Assembly: GCF_002078875.1 (NCBI RefSeq)
Contig: NC_034412.1
Span: 76,587,458 to 76,651,457, forward strand
From: Numida meleagris
Taxonomy: Eukaryota > Chordata > Aves > Galliformes > Numididae
DNA: 64,000 bases
Direction: 5' to 3'
Positions within the stretch are counted from its first letter, which is position 1; each line of letters opens with the position of its first letter. Shown piece after piece: positions 24,150-35,644 of the stretch. The notes beneath the pieces were generated by a model. The model was not told the DNA's origin. It saw only the letters and a list, made by a program, of their open reading frames with translations, and did no database searches. Made by a program: the position numbers and the translations under genes.

Positions 24150-24539
24150 CTGCGATGGATTCCTAAGCATAGATTTTTCTTCCAAATGAGTGCTTATTTT
24201 GCAGTTACATGGCCAGGATCTGATTTGCCACACTGCTGGAAGCTAAGCTGATGTGACCCCAGCTTGCAAGACACCAGCTTGATAATCTGCAAAATTAAAC
24301 CTCTAAAGAGTCAAGTGGCCTTGAGAACAGATATGAAGTTTGTGTTCACTCTTATCTTTAAGGTTTCTGTGTACAGAGCTGGTTAAGCTGCCTGCCTCCT
24401 GGTCCCCGGAGATTATGAACAAGCCACTGTGTACGCCTCCAGGTGATTTCTCCTTGTGCTGTGCTGATACCATTAGAACAAGTTGTGCTTTGTGAGTGGG
24501 AGGCTGGGGTATTGGATCTGGGCACAGGAGGGAGACAAA

Positions 24540-24632
24540 AGTTATTTTTCCTCTTCTGTCACTGAGCCCCTTTGTGAACTTGGGCAAATTAGTTCACCTC
24601 AGTAATTTATCCAATGTGAGGAAAGGGAATAA
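24540..24632 (+). mobile_element. MIR-like (CORE-SINE) relic
   Basis: The words TGTGAACTTGGGCAAATTAG and TTCACCTCAG, followed after a short gap by GTGAGGAAAGGGAATAA, follow the order and spacing of the 3' half of MIR elements. It is strongly diverged, as expected of an amniote-age SINE, and cannot encode protein. Confidence 0.55.
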
Positions 24633-24639
24633 ATCTTCT

Positions 24640-25400
24640 TAAGAAGAACCACCAGTTTTTAGGTTATCTCAGGCAGAGCAGTGACTGAGGTATACAGAAG
24701 GAGAAGTGATAGTTCTTGGAGAGAGAGGTAACAGAGAACACTTAGAGGTGGCAGTTCTTGTCTTTGTCAGTAACTACAGCTAATGTAGAACAACGTGTCA
24801 CCTGTTCTCTTTTTGTTCTAGTTTCCAGAGCAGTTCGTCTATTGAATAAGTGTTTTATTTTTAAAATACTGCCAAGTTACATAGAGATCTGGCTGATACA
24901 GAAAGTTTGTGGATATATTTAGATATTTTAAAAATGATAATAGGATATAAAAGCCTTTTCACCAGTGGAGAGAAAAGAACTGGTGAGACAAGCAATGAAA
25001 ATTCAAGGAAGTAATAGAAATATATTAATAGTGGATCTCAGAGATCGGCTGGGATACTAATATTTACACCATGTAACTATGGTTTTGATCCTCTTGTCAG
25101 AGTTTGGGGTGTGTTGATTTCTTCTTTCAAGAGGATAAGTTCACAATGTAATCCTGTATACATACAATGAAAGCATGAACTTCTGTGTTCTTCTGTACAT
25201 GATAGGATCAAAAAAAAAACCAGCGGAAATGCTTTCATTCAGAATTTCAAATATATCTTATGTAGTATGGCCACTTTTTCAAAATCTGATTTGTCTGACA
25301 TTCATTGCATGTTTCTGCTGTTTTTTACCTTCACACTATTGTAGAACTGCAAAACAGTCAATTACCTGCCAAGGTTCTCCTTATTAATATTTAACTACTT
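24640..25400. other. Noncoding stretch
   Basis: No gene or repeat was recognised between the MIR-like relic and the GC-richer flank of the solo LTR. Confidence 0.4.
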
Positions 25401-25825
25401 AAGTGTTAGTAGAGTGCTAGGAAACCCACCATCCAAGTTTGCATACCATCTAGGCAGGCTCTACCCACAGCGGCCTGCTGGCACACCTTATAATACAAAA
25501 AGCACACAATGGGATCTTGAGCTACTTTCATCTGTTCTGCTTGTAGGTTGCTGTACTTCAAAGCACAATACCTGGGTAAAACCCACCTCCAGATCTGGGG
25601 ATGGGTGAGATACTAGTGCACGTATTTGTTTTCCTTCAGCCTCCAACCATCCCTCTCTGGTGTGCTCCAGAGCATGGGCCATGCACATGGCTCAAGGTGT
25701 GATGATGCCGTATTTTTGATGGGTGGATCTGGACTTGAAAACAGACCTGAACAGATGTTACAATGGGGGCCGTAGACTAACCTTGTCCTATACCAAATCC
25801 CATTGCATTGATGCTAGTGCTGCAA
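25401..25825. other. Unclassified sequence left of the solo LTR
   Basis: This is GC-richer than its surroundings. It is not recognisable CR1 or LTR. The LTR inserted directly after its last bases, which form the left CAGAG target duplication. Confidence 0.35.
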
Positions 25826-25830
25826 CAGAG
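25826..25830. repeat. 5-bp target-site duplication (left)
   Basis: CAGAG directly precedes the LTR terminus TGTCAAC and is repeated at 26342-26346 directly after the other terminus. Confidence 0.85.
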
Positions 25831-26341
25831 TGTCAACACTTTACAGGCGTTCGGCCCAGCTCCATGACGAATGGGACGGGGGACCCACGGACCCACACCC
25901 CAGGAAAAGGGAAAAAATGGGAAAAAGGGTAGGGAGATAGGCCTGAGAACAAAACAGCGGCAACAATCTGAGGAGAAACAAACTAATTTACTAAATAAGA
26001 TATCGGAATGCAAAATAACACACTATAATACAATATAGTTACAATTTAAGCTGATAAATCCAATACAATGAGAGAGAGTGTCCAAAGTTAAGGTAGGCCT
26101 TACTCTAATACCAACAGTGAGATTGCTGGAGAGCGAGATGGTGCCAGTACGAGTGACGGGTGGAAAGAGAGAAGGTCTCGTGATATGTGAGTTTTTATCT
26201 TTCCCTCTGACTGGAAAATGGTAACAGGGGAGCAAAGTCCCCTGGGGAATGTAGTAGTTCTCCTCTTCTGAGAACCAGGTACGTACACTACATGATGTTA
26301 TGATGTGGAATACCAATAACAAAAATCATAAAACCATGACA
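25831..26341 (-). mobile_element. Solo LTR of an avian endogenous retrovirus (ERVL-like)
   Basis: The 511-bp element begins, on the minus strand, with TGTCATGGTTTTATG and ends with AAAGTGTTGACA, so it has the TG...CA termini of an LTR. Perfect 5-bp duplications (CAGAG) flank it. There is no internal retroviral sequence, primer-binding site or gag/pol/env coding on either side, so this is a solo LTR left after LTR-LTR recombination. Internal words (a run pairing TATTCCACATCATAACATCA with the 5' end, and GTTGCCGCTG toward the R/U5 side) fit the LTR type common in galliforms. A 5-bp duplication agrees with an ERVL or class I element rather than the 6 bp usual for ERVK. The family assignment is from memory of the sequence type. 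Confidence 0.85.
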
Positions 26342-26346
26342 CAGAG
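26342..26346. repeat. 5-bp target-site duplication (right)
   Basis: CAGAG matches the left copy at 25826-25830 exactly. Confidence 0.85.
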
Positions 26347-28405
26347 AAACCATTTTTGGAGGATGTCCATAAGCAGACGACTTGTGCCAAGTTGCCTTGT
26401 GCTCTGGGAGCTGTGTTGCCTGTGGACAACCCCTCCTTGTCCAGGCAGCCCTGATGACACCAAGCAGGTCCAGGCACATAGGTACCCAAGTGCTGGCTGT
26501 CCCAAGTCAGCACTGGCTGTCCCCTGGTCTGCTCACATTTTTCCAGTTATCATGCAAGTGGGAGCATCTAACCACACCCTCACTTAGCCATTACTTAATG
26601 CACAAAACTTCTCTAAATACCTTAACAACCCAGGACATAAATACTTCAAGACTACAGTAGTGTAATGCAAAGGTACAATGTATTATTTACTCATTTGCTT
26701 TCCCAGAAGTTGAAAAAATGTGGCTGCAGCAGTTTCTGAAATGGCTCTTGGTTTAGCAAGAGTAAATTACTGATGTTTGGTTGAAAGGGTTGTAGAAAAT
26801 AATGGAAGCTCTTTGATATTCAGTTAGTTTTTTCTTAGTATTAGGGTCACCCACATGAATCTTCTGCTAAGGCTGCCTGTGCTTTCCCTGGGTTGGAGAA
26901 GGTTGCTTAGCAACCTCCTGGGTTGAGTCATGTGAAAAAACAGTGTGATGACATAAAAAATGTTCACATTTCAGTTATTAGGAAAAAAAGGATACTTTTC
27001 ACTCATAAAATACATGTTTCTAAATGATACTGGCTTGGTCAAAAGAAAACTGTAGATTTGGGTGACCTAAAAATTTTGTTTTTACTCTGCTCAAGCGCTT
27101 GAGGTGCCAACATTCGCTGAACCCCAACTCCCAATGACTAGCTTTGAATTTTCAGTGCCTGTCTTTTCAGGCAAACCCACTTCAGACCTTCACTGTTCAG
27201 ACCAACACTCCACTGGTTGCAATACACCTCGATAACAGAATAACATTCCTTGTCTCTGCAAAGAGAATTAATGGCATTATGACATTTACTGAACATATAA
27301 CGTACTTAAACACATCCAAAAAGATGTGACTTTGTAAAGGACTTCAATTTTTAAATGTCAAACTGTCTTTAAGGCAGAAAGATTTTTAAAAGCCTATTTG
27401 GATTCCTAATATGAAACTTAGTAAAATCACTATCTTCTTCTTTCTTTTATACAGCTTTTTTTCTTCAGAGAGTTGGCAGAGCCTCGATCACTGAAATTTA
27501 GAGCCAGTGTTACTGTCTGTCAGATTCAATCAACAAATGTATGATAAGTTATGGTTTTCCAGTCTCACATCATAACATCAGATGTTTTCTTGATGTCTTT
27601 TTCTTTTGACTGCATTAAATATTTTCCTTTTTTTTTTTCCACAGAAAAGTAAAGTCACATGTTTATGAAGAGCTTGGTTAAAAATTCTAATGCTTTAGTG
27701 TAGATAGAGGCAGAGAAAATACATTATCATAAAGGATCTGACTCAAATTTTCTTTGCTGAAAGACCTAAATTTGAAAGGAGGCTTTGAGCAAGACGGTTA
27801 TAGTTACCTTTGGAGGGGTTCAAAGTCAGTTTCTTGTTAAAGAACATTTTGGCTAGGTGCAGCAACCGGCTGACTCTTCCCTGGTTTCAGAAAAAAATCC
27901 TTCTCCATTTGGATATATTAACAAAATCTTATAAAGAGTCATGAAAATGTTAATTTGCTGCTAGAGAGTAAAGTTTTTCATGGATCAGAAGCTCATGTTG
28001 TTAAGCTGATGTCTCCGTTGCCTTGTGTAATTCTACTGTTAAATTAGAGAAGTTATCTTATTCTCTTCCATTTTATAACCACACTTATCAGTGTTTCTGG
28101 CTTCTGTTGGTACCTGACCTGTTGGAAGCAGACTCCTGTTATCTACAGACAAGAGGGTGTTGTGGGTTCAGCACGTATGCAGCAGTCTTTTCAATGCTCT
28201 GCCTAGTAGGAACTTTTTTTACCTCCATTACTCTCAGTCAGTTTGTTCGTTTCCACTATTCTTGGTTCCACCACATCTCTGTTGGAATAGATATATTTTC
28301 CTGGATCTTGAAATTGTGTGAGTTAGTGTCCTAACAAATGCATTGTACCTGCCTGCCGGATCTCCAGATAAACATGATTTCCTGCTTTGAATTTCCAGAT
28401 CCATC
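26347..28405. other. Noncoding stretch, first 300 bp GC-richer
   Basis: 26347-26660 continues the GC-richer host block that the LTR entered. After that the DNA is AT-rich. No gene was recognised. A short pyrimidine tract ending CTTGTCTGTAG on the minus strand near 28140 resembles an acceptor, but the open segment after it is only about 29 bp. Confidence 0.4.
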
Positions 28406-28407
28406 TA

Positions 28408-28917
28408 TGAGGGCTGCTCCAAAAGTAATGCCTCTTAATTTATTTTGTTGACCCACGTTGTCAGAAGCAGACGTTGATGAAAGAACCTGAACCATCTCCC
28501 CAATATTCTGTTATAATTTGCTGCTGTGCGGCATGTAGCAGCAGAGGGGCACTCTGACAAAATGGCATGTGGCATGGAAGTGCAGATGAAGTAAAGGTAT
28601 GTAATTAAATTCCCCCATGTGGATAAAAAATTGCATCCATTGCCATTCACTGATGCTTTCTGAATTGTCACAAAGACTGAACAGTGGATGTGAGCACAGT
28701 GAGGCAATGAGCAGTGCATTTCAGCTGTGGTGACAGCGACAGTGGGTCACCTGCTCTGGTGCAGTTGTTTCTGAGTATGGCATGCAGGCTCTTGTTAATT
28801 GCTGGTGGAAATGCACAACTAATGGTGGTGACTGTGTTGAAAAACAGTGTTTTGTAGCTGAGAATTTGCTCTATCAAATAGTATTAATGTGCTCTTTTTA
28901 TCTGTTGTAGTTTTCAT
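28408..28917. mobile_element. Mariner-family DNA transposon, internally deleted (Galluhop-like), copy 2, inverted relative to copy 1
   Basis: The left terminus reads TGAGGGCTGCTCCAAAAGTA directly after a TA dinucleotide (28406-28407). The rest is the reverse complement of copy 1, seen most clearly in ACAAAACACTG/GAGAATTTGCTCTATCAAAT near 28840-28880. Both copies encode the same short shared antisense stretch (MIEQILSYKTLFFN) in opposite window directions. The right inverted terminus cannot be found: similarity stops near 28917 and the sequence that follows does not match. No transposase motifs are visible. Confidence 0.82.
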
Positions 28918-31650
28918 AAATATGCTATGGGTACTAAGATGATGATTTGTGGCTTAGAAATACTGAAGTATGAGTTTCATATAAATTTTAAGCCACCTGA
29001 GATTTGAACGTATTTTGTTTAGCTAGCTTCATATTGGTGCATTGAGTAAGAGTGGCATAAGATTATTAATTTCACAGTGAATGGACTGCAGAACATGCAA
29101 AGCCCTAATTAAGACTGTCTAAAGCTGTAATGTGAATTGCTACCTATTAGTTCACCTTTATCACTGACATAAACACTCAGGAGCAGTAAATGAGTGTTTA
29201 AAAGGGTAGAATTTGTTTGTTGTCTCACAATCCAGTTAAGATGTACCTGAGTGAAAATGACATGAGATCAGACCCAGCTTTTCGATTTATGAAGAAAGAA
29301 ATAAAATGAAGGCAGCTTTGTCAAAACAGTCTGGAATATCATAACAAGCCATTGAATATATTGGAAAGTGCTGGAGGGTAGAAGAGGAAGAGCATATACA
29401 TCACTGACATTCTTCATCACTTCACATACAGACATCACATTCAATTAAGTATAGAATTCGCTGTCAACAAACTTGACATGTACACCTAGGGAATGTCACC
29501 AACCCCCCAGAATCAATATTCAAGTTATGATGGACTGGCAGCTTAACAGCTGAGTGAATGTCCTCAGATTTTACCCATTCTTTTTCCAGAATTTTGTAAA
29601 GTCCTTGTAGCATGAACAAACAAACTTAATTAAGCTAAGGGATATGGCTGAGCACAAACCTAAAGCCCACAATACATATAGCATTAAAAAATCATCTGCT
29701 TAATGAAATTCAGAACATCAAGAAACCAAAATAAAATCCTACAAAAAAATCTGAAAAGAAAAATTCTCAATATTCTGGGAAGATATAGTTGTATTTTTAT
29801 AACATTTATCCAGAGAATTTTCCTTATAGAGCTAAATCACTACAGACCTAGGGGAAAGTTTGCAGGCGTTGTCTAGTGTTTTCAAATATTCTTAATAAGA
29901 AGACTTTCAAAACTAAAACAGAAGTTAGAAAAACGGTTGAAGTTTTACTTTAAGAGTTTCCCAAACAGTTTAGTTAACAGTATTGCTGGCATCTTGATCC
30001 AAACTTTTTTTTTTTTTTTTTTGTAATTTACTTTGTTGAGAAAGATAAGACATAATAAATCTGACAGTGTTTCAGGGGAAATTTTTTTTGAGAGTAAACT
30101 AATTATGTCTTCATGACAATGACTGCTACTATTGTAGAGTAGGAAGGAGGAATCCTTCAAAATATTTTCACAGTCTTGTGCAAATAACCAGCTACTCAGT
30201 CACGTAATGTTTACAGACCTTTCTTACATGTTCTGTGTATGAAGTAAATCTGTTACATGTTACCAGTTATAAGAGTTATTGGATTAAGTTCAGATATAAT
30301 TTTGGATTGAGAAAGCAAAGTGCTATTCAGAGATTATATTATTTGGTTTCTGATCTGTCATTCATTTTAAACCCATCAGAAGCAGGAAAAACCTGGTGGG
30401 TATACAAAAATGTAAAAACACGACAAAACAAAATGAAGTGTCAGTGTTCTGATATAGTGGCACTTGGCTGCCAGAAACTGCTTCAAATATTGCTTTTCAG
30501 TAAAATAACATGGAATTTTATATTGTTTTTCTTTTGGATTTTAGACATCACAACATGTTTCAACTGTTTGCCATAAATTAACTAATCTTTTTTTTGAATT
30601 CTTTTGCACACACTAAGTAGAATTATGTGATTTCTTATTGCTACACTGTTGAAATGAGACTTTTGCTTGTTTTGTTAATGCATTGTGTGGCCCTTGTTGT
30701 TTACAAGGATTCATGATGATCGTGCTATATAGACAAGATGATATATCGAAAATCCCTGTATTCATTTTCAAACGCAGATTTTTATGAGAAAATGGTACGA
30801 AGAAACATCTGATTTCCATGGGTATTATTCCACTCTTTAATGAGCTGACATTTGTTATGTATGTCACCTATAGAGGAATAAAACCTATATTTGATTGTCT
30901 TCAGGACTGTTTTAAAAGAAAATAATTTTCTTGTACCATTCTAGGATCCTGCTAATTTTTCAGCTTGGAGTTTTACAGTCTGTCAAGATGCAAGCATATT
31001 TACTAGAGAGAATTCAGGAACACAAATTTGAAACACTTTTTGTTCCTACTAAGCTTAAGTGAGTACAATGTATTCTTAGAAATAAAATCTTTAAAATATT
31101 ATCTGAACACAACTCCTTTAAATCTTCAGTAAGACTGCTGCTCCAGTATAGTATTCGAACAAATGAAATAAGTCAGATTTACTGAATGCCATTTTAAATT
31201 GAGAGCAAGGAGAGGAGATTTTTTTTTTCTCATTATGAATTAAAGGGTACATAAAATGACTTCTCAAGGTCAAATAGCAAGCAAATTGCAGAACTGGACA
31301 TGGAATCCAGGTTTCCTGCTATGCAGTCTTGTGTGTCATCTAATGGTCACACTAAACATTTTGATAATGCTGAGATCATTAGCTTGCAATTATTAGTGCT
31401 GTACCTTTTACTAAATAAAATCTACTTAATTTCTGAGTCAAGCTATGAAGGTTGACATTGTGATGGAAGTTTGTTTCAGGTCACTTGATCAGGATTAAAA
31501 TATCAGATGAAGCATACTTTATACAACTCAGGGAAGTTCCTGGTTCTAACTGGGTGCAGTGTTCTCCCTGGTATCTTCTAGAAGGGCGGTACAAGCAAAC
31601 CAGATGATTTTTGGAGGATGTCAAAGATAACTTGACAGAAATTTTGATGG
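28918..31650. other. AT-rich stretch without a recognised gene
   Basis: Contains a T18 run (30005-30022). A minus-strand pyrimidine tract ending CCTCTATAG near 30889 opens an 80-codon frame, but I found no good donor. No transposon was recognised. Confidence 0.4.
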
Positions 31651-31654
31651 GCCA

Positions 31655-31828
31655 GTTAAGGGGTTATGTACGGTGAATCTACTGTTTACAGACAGGGAAG
31701 AACAAGCTGAGGATGTAATAATCAATGGTAGGTTTAGCCACGGTCACCGTGAAATAGTGGAGCTCAAGAACCTGAGGGAGATAAACAGACAAGTAACAAG
31801 GGATGGTTTTAAGAAAGCTACTTTCATC
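31655..31828 (+). mobile_element. CR1 LINE fragment, ORF2 endonuclease-to-RT linker region
   Basis: The plus-strand frame around 31676-31810 encodes LLFTDREEQAEDVIINGRF and then GHREIVELKNLRE. This follows the conserved CR1 pattern LLFTNREG...GGxLGHSDHExIEF...LRE found between endonuclease and reverse transcriptase. It is short, isolated and strongly diverged. Confidence 0.65.
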
Positions 31829-31949
31829 TTTTCTTCCCTTTTCGCTTTCCTTTTCTCTTTACATTTCTCTTTTCCTAGAAATGGCTCCACACCTTGAGTG
31901 GAAGTAGCTGGAAACTTTTTCCCTTTTTCCCCCTTCCTATTCTTCCAGC
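31829..31949. repeat. Polypyrimidine-rich segment
   Basis: The plus strand is almost pure C and T from about 31829 to 31877 and again from about 31915 to 31949, separated by a short mixed segment. It has H-DNA or polypyrimidine-tract character. No adjoining exon was recognised. Confidence 0.6.
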
Positions 31950-32090
31950 TGTGGTTACGGCTTTCTGTAGGCTCCACACTATGACAATTACAGGGTAGGA
32001 GTAAGGCTGCAATGCTGACAACTGGGACTGGAAAATGAGGGAATCTGAGGCTGTGAAGGATCCTGGCCAGTCTGTTGTTTTTTCAACACA

Positions 32091-32325
32091 GAATCATAGA
32101 ATCACCAAGTTTGGAAAAGACCTACAAAATCATCCAGTCCAACCGTCCACCTATCACCAATAGTTCTCACTAAACTGTGCCCCTCAACACAATGTACAAA
32201 CGTTCCTTGAACACCTCCAGGGTTCATGACTCCACCACCTCCCTGGGTGGCCCACTCCAGCACCCGACTACTCTTTCAGAAAAGTAGTATTTCCTAATGT
32301 CCAGCCTGAATCTCCCCTGGCAGGG
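32091..32325 (-). mobile_element. CR1 LINE 3' end
   Basis: Reads inward from GAATCATAGAATCACCAAGT, the reverse complement of the CR1 3' terminus, through CATCCAGTCCAACCGTCCAC and on to the region where CR1 copies normally truncate. It is on the minus strand, 5'-truncated and fairly well preserved. Confidence 0.92.
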
Positions 32326-32949
32326 AGACATCTATTTCCTCTGATACTGTGTTTAGTTCAATGCCATTTGATGGTTTCATCTGATGAAAATCAAATTGTC
32401 TGTATTTGATATAGTTTTTGAAACTTTTTTTATACTGAAGACTTCTAAAGACATGCTAAAGCTCAATTCATTTTACTATTAATAATCAGATATTTTATGC
32501 CTTCAATGTCCCTATTCTTATCATTGACTAAAAAGAAAATATTATAGTGAGCACAGAACATAGATTTCTAGTTTTAGATGAGATAAATCCCATCATTATA
32601 ACAAGCTGTGCTTGGGAAAATTTTTGAAATTCTCAAAATAATATTCTTATATTTAAAGGTTAGGTCCTCAAACATTCTTATACTAAAGAGTGTAATTAAA
32701 CAGATTGTGCAATATATGCTAATCATAAAACCACAACATTAGACTGAAATGAAGAGTAGTCATTAGTCTTGCATAGAAATACATGGCAGGATGCAAATAT
32801 ACTGCAAGTAAGTTGAAAAATATTTTGCAGGAAGCCAAACTCTTGTTACCCTTCAAGGCTATTCTTTTGTAACTGTGCATATTGTGCCTATTCTTTGTTG
32901 CAGTCCCTTCTTAGTCATGCTGAAGAGAAGGGATCTTTAGCAGGGCCTG
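32326..32949. other. AT-rich spacer between CR1 elements
   Basis: No gene or repeat was recognised. Confidence 0.4.
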
Positions 32950-33222
32950 TTATGATAGGACAGGGAGAAATGGACTCATACTAAAAGAGGGTAGATTTAG
33001 GTTGGATATAAGGAAAAAAACCAATTCAGTAAGGGTAGTGAAGCACTGGAACAGGCTGACCTGAGAGATGGTGGATGCCCTGACCTTGGTGACATTCAAG
33101 TCAGGCTGGACCGGGCTCTGAGCAACCTGATCGAACTGTAGGTGTCCCAGTTCATCACAGGAGAGTTGGATCAGATAACATTTAAGAATCCCTTCCAACT
33201 CAATTGATTCTATGATTCTATG
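32950..33222 (+). mobile_element. CR1 LINE 3' end
   Basis: Recognised by GATAGGACAGGGAGAAATGG, GAAGCACTGGAACAGGCTG and the terminal GATTCTATGATTCTATG octamer units. It is on the plus strand and noncoding; antisense frames through it are artefacts. Confidence 0.93.
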
Positions 33223-33404
33223 TTTTATCAGCACCATGTTTCTTCTCACGCAAAAGCATCCTTGTAGCAAGCAGTAGCACGTTATTTCCTACCATAAAAA
33301 TGGAAAAAAGCTCTGAGCTAGGAGAGTTAGCAAACCAAAATTAGTGTTGCCTAAACAAAAAAGTAGAAGCAAATAGCATCTTATATACACCAGACGTTTC
33401 TTAC

Positions 33405-33510
33405 ATTGTGACCTGTCCTTATGTGGACCTACATGAACAGTGTCCACCCATTTTTCTACTATAAGGGTAACATTTCCCTTGAGTTGAACCAAAAAGTCAC
33501 TGTTCTTCAT
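33405..33510 (-). CDS. Weak candidate exon, unidentified
   Basis: A minus-strand open segment of 35 codons encodes MKNSDFLVQLKGNVTLIVEK followed by WVDTVHVGPHKDRSQ. It is bounded by CAAT|GTAAGA (good donor) and GTCCAG (acceptor whose pyrimidine tract lies about 20 nt upstream). Composition looks protein-like, with an NVT sequon. Phase is 0 in and 1 out, which does not by itself join to the other candidates. It is easily explained by chance. Confidence 0.15.
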
Positions 33511-34880
33511 CTGGACCCACATGTTTTGCAAAACAAAAGGCAACAATGGCTTTTCTCTATTCTGTATTTGTCAGTTAACATAACAGCAGTGGTTGTATAG
33601 AAGTCTTGACAAAAGCAAACAAATCAGTTCATTAACATTCAAAATACACTTTCACACTGCTTGAGTTGTTTTTTTTCTCTAACACTGCACCTGTACATAC
33701 ACTAATTTCTTTTTCACCAGGAGCTTTTTGGCACAACAGCAAAGCAAGAGAAATGTTACCTTTTTCATAGAAAATGAGTGGGCACCGTACATTTTGTCAA
33801 AACAAGAAAATACTGACCATGTGCTAGGTGACAAAAAAAAAAAAGAAGCACAAGCTGGAACAACAGTATGTTCCAGCTCATTGGAACTCACTGTGTTATG
33901 TGCTTGAAAGGCTTTAGAAATATGAAGAAAAAAAAAACCAGACAAACCAAAAAACCCATAACCATGTTTGAGAAACTCAGAATAGGAACAGCTGATGTCC
34001 CTATCACCTCTCATTTAAATTCCTGGAGGCAGTTCTGTTTAGTGCCTTGCCAATAATTTGTTTATTTCCAGGTGTTTTTATATTTCACTTTTTTTTTCTC
34101 AAACATAAATCTTTCTAAAGAAATATCCGTGATGAATGGTAAATGGCTCCCACAGCAATAAGTTTTCAGTCCTTGCTATTTCACCATATTTTGTTTACCC
34201 CGAGAAACCTAAATTCATTTTCCTGCTGTTAACAAATGTTTCTGCTCATATTGCTAAAATTTTGGCAGTGATCTTATGAAACAGCAGACTGAGGTCAAAT
34301 GCAGAAATTATGCAGGAGCCTCTTAGGTTCTCTTTAGTGGTCTGGCTTAAAAGCAGTAACCTCTTGTATTCTTTGCCAGTTGCTAGGCATGGAAGTTAGA
34401 AAAAATAGCATTGAATTTGAGTTCAGTTTCTGCAAATACCTCATTTACATGCAGATTTAGCTATGAGGGTAACTGCAATGTTTGCTATATTTTGTACCTC
34501 TTCAGAACTGCTACTTCACTATTGCAATGGGATGGCAAGCCAAAAAAATCTGCCTCCTTAATCTAAATGAAATCAGTTGCTTCAGTGAGAGCATGTAGTG
34601 GTATAAAGAGATGGGGTTTAAGAACATGTTACTGTAAAAAGCCAGAGTAGTTGATGCACTTGTATCATCTATAGAAATAAACCATGTACAGGCTGCACAA
34701 AAATAAATGAAATATGTGAATAATATATAGAGAATTCAGTGACACGTGTAAGGGAGGAAAGTTTAAAGGGAATTGGATTCATTTGGAGGCAATCATAAAA
34801 CTCTTAACATCAGCAACAACAAGAATACAAAATCTGATATTTTATTAAATGCAATATTAAATTAAAGCCCCCAGGTGGGG
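33511..34880. other. AT-rich stretch without a recognised gene
   Basis: Homopolymer runs of A near 33833-33844 and T near 34090-34098. No transposon end or convincing exon was seen. Confidence 0.4.
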
Positions 34881-34886
34881 GTGGAT

Positions 34887-35640
34887 GTAACAGTCCTAAA
34901 GCATAAGGCAAATTGTGTGGGTTTCCCCCCTCCAAGAAATAACAAAGTGAGGCTCCATTAAAGTCACAGACTTTATTTGCATTGGTGTACTGGTCTTCAA
35001 CTCTAACTCGGCAGAACTGAGAGCATCAACTGATCAAGATAGTCACCTCTAAACACTGCTGAAAGATTATATTATTCAGTTAAGTGCACTCTTCAGTGAC
35101 AGAGATCTCTAGTATTTGTTAAAAAGACCACAAGCAGTCTACGTGCACAGATAGTGGATTGTAGTTTGTAGTGGAAATACTAAGTCATGACTCGAACCAG
35201 TGATTGAGCACCTGGTGGGAAGGCAGGGCTAACCCAGGGGAGCTCAGATGCATGCAATGCACCTGAGTGACTGGAAGGGGTGGAGCTAGGATCCGCCCCC
35301 TCCCAGATCTCATTTGAGGGTTGGCAGTGGAGGTGACTGTACCGTATCTGGAGATTCCTGCTTATCTGAGGACCTTGCGGGCCTTTTAGAGGTAAGAAAT
35401 TTTTTTTTTTTTTTTTAAATCTTGTTTCTGCATGTAGTGCTGTTACATCTGAGTGAATCCTCACTTGCTGTGGCCTGGAACCTTATTGCTCTGCTGTCTT
35501 GTTGCATTTTTCATTGTGTTATGTGGCTATAGTAGTAGATTACAATGAGCTTACCTCTAATAAATAGTGTTGTTGTTGTTGTTGTTGGCTTGGCAATATA
35601 TCCTGGCTGGTGAATGTGGCTCCAGAGTGAGGATATCACC
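34887..35640. mobile_element. Probable LTR-derived or composite retroelement sequence, unclassified
   Basis: At the left, TGTAACAG followed about 70-90 nt later by the reverse complement of an AATAAAG signal looks like the U5/R end of a minus-strand LTR. Further right, a GC-rich core (GGGGTGGAGCTAGGATCCGC at about 35276), a T17 run at 35400-35416 and a plus-strand CTAATAAATAG at about 35557 look like an LTR or polyadenylated element in plus orientation. I could not define both ends or find target duplications, and the family is unknown. Confidence 0.4.
35567..35588. repeat. (GTT)7 microsatellite
   Basis: Perfect GTT units directly after CTAATAAATAGT. Confidence 0.9.
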
Positions 35641-35644
35641 ACGT

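Noticed and set aside
26023..26322. 99-codon minus-strand open frame
   Set aside because: It lies entirely within the solo LTR, which is noncoding.
29470..29615. Open minus-strand frame of about 50 codons starting ATGCTACAAG-like
   Set aside because: No start or splice context was convincing and no family was recognised.
32950..33270. 106-codon minus-strand open frame
   Set aside because: It is antisense through a CR1 3' end; the sequence is explained by the repeat.
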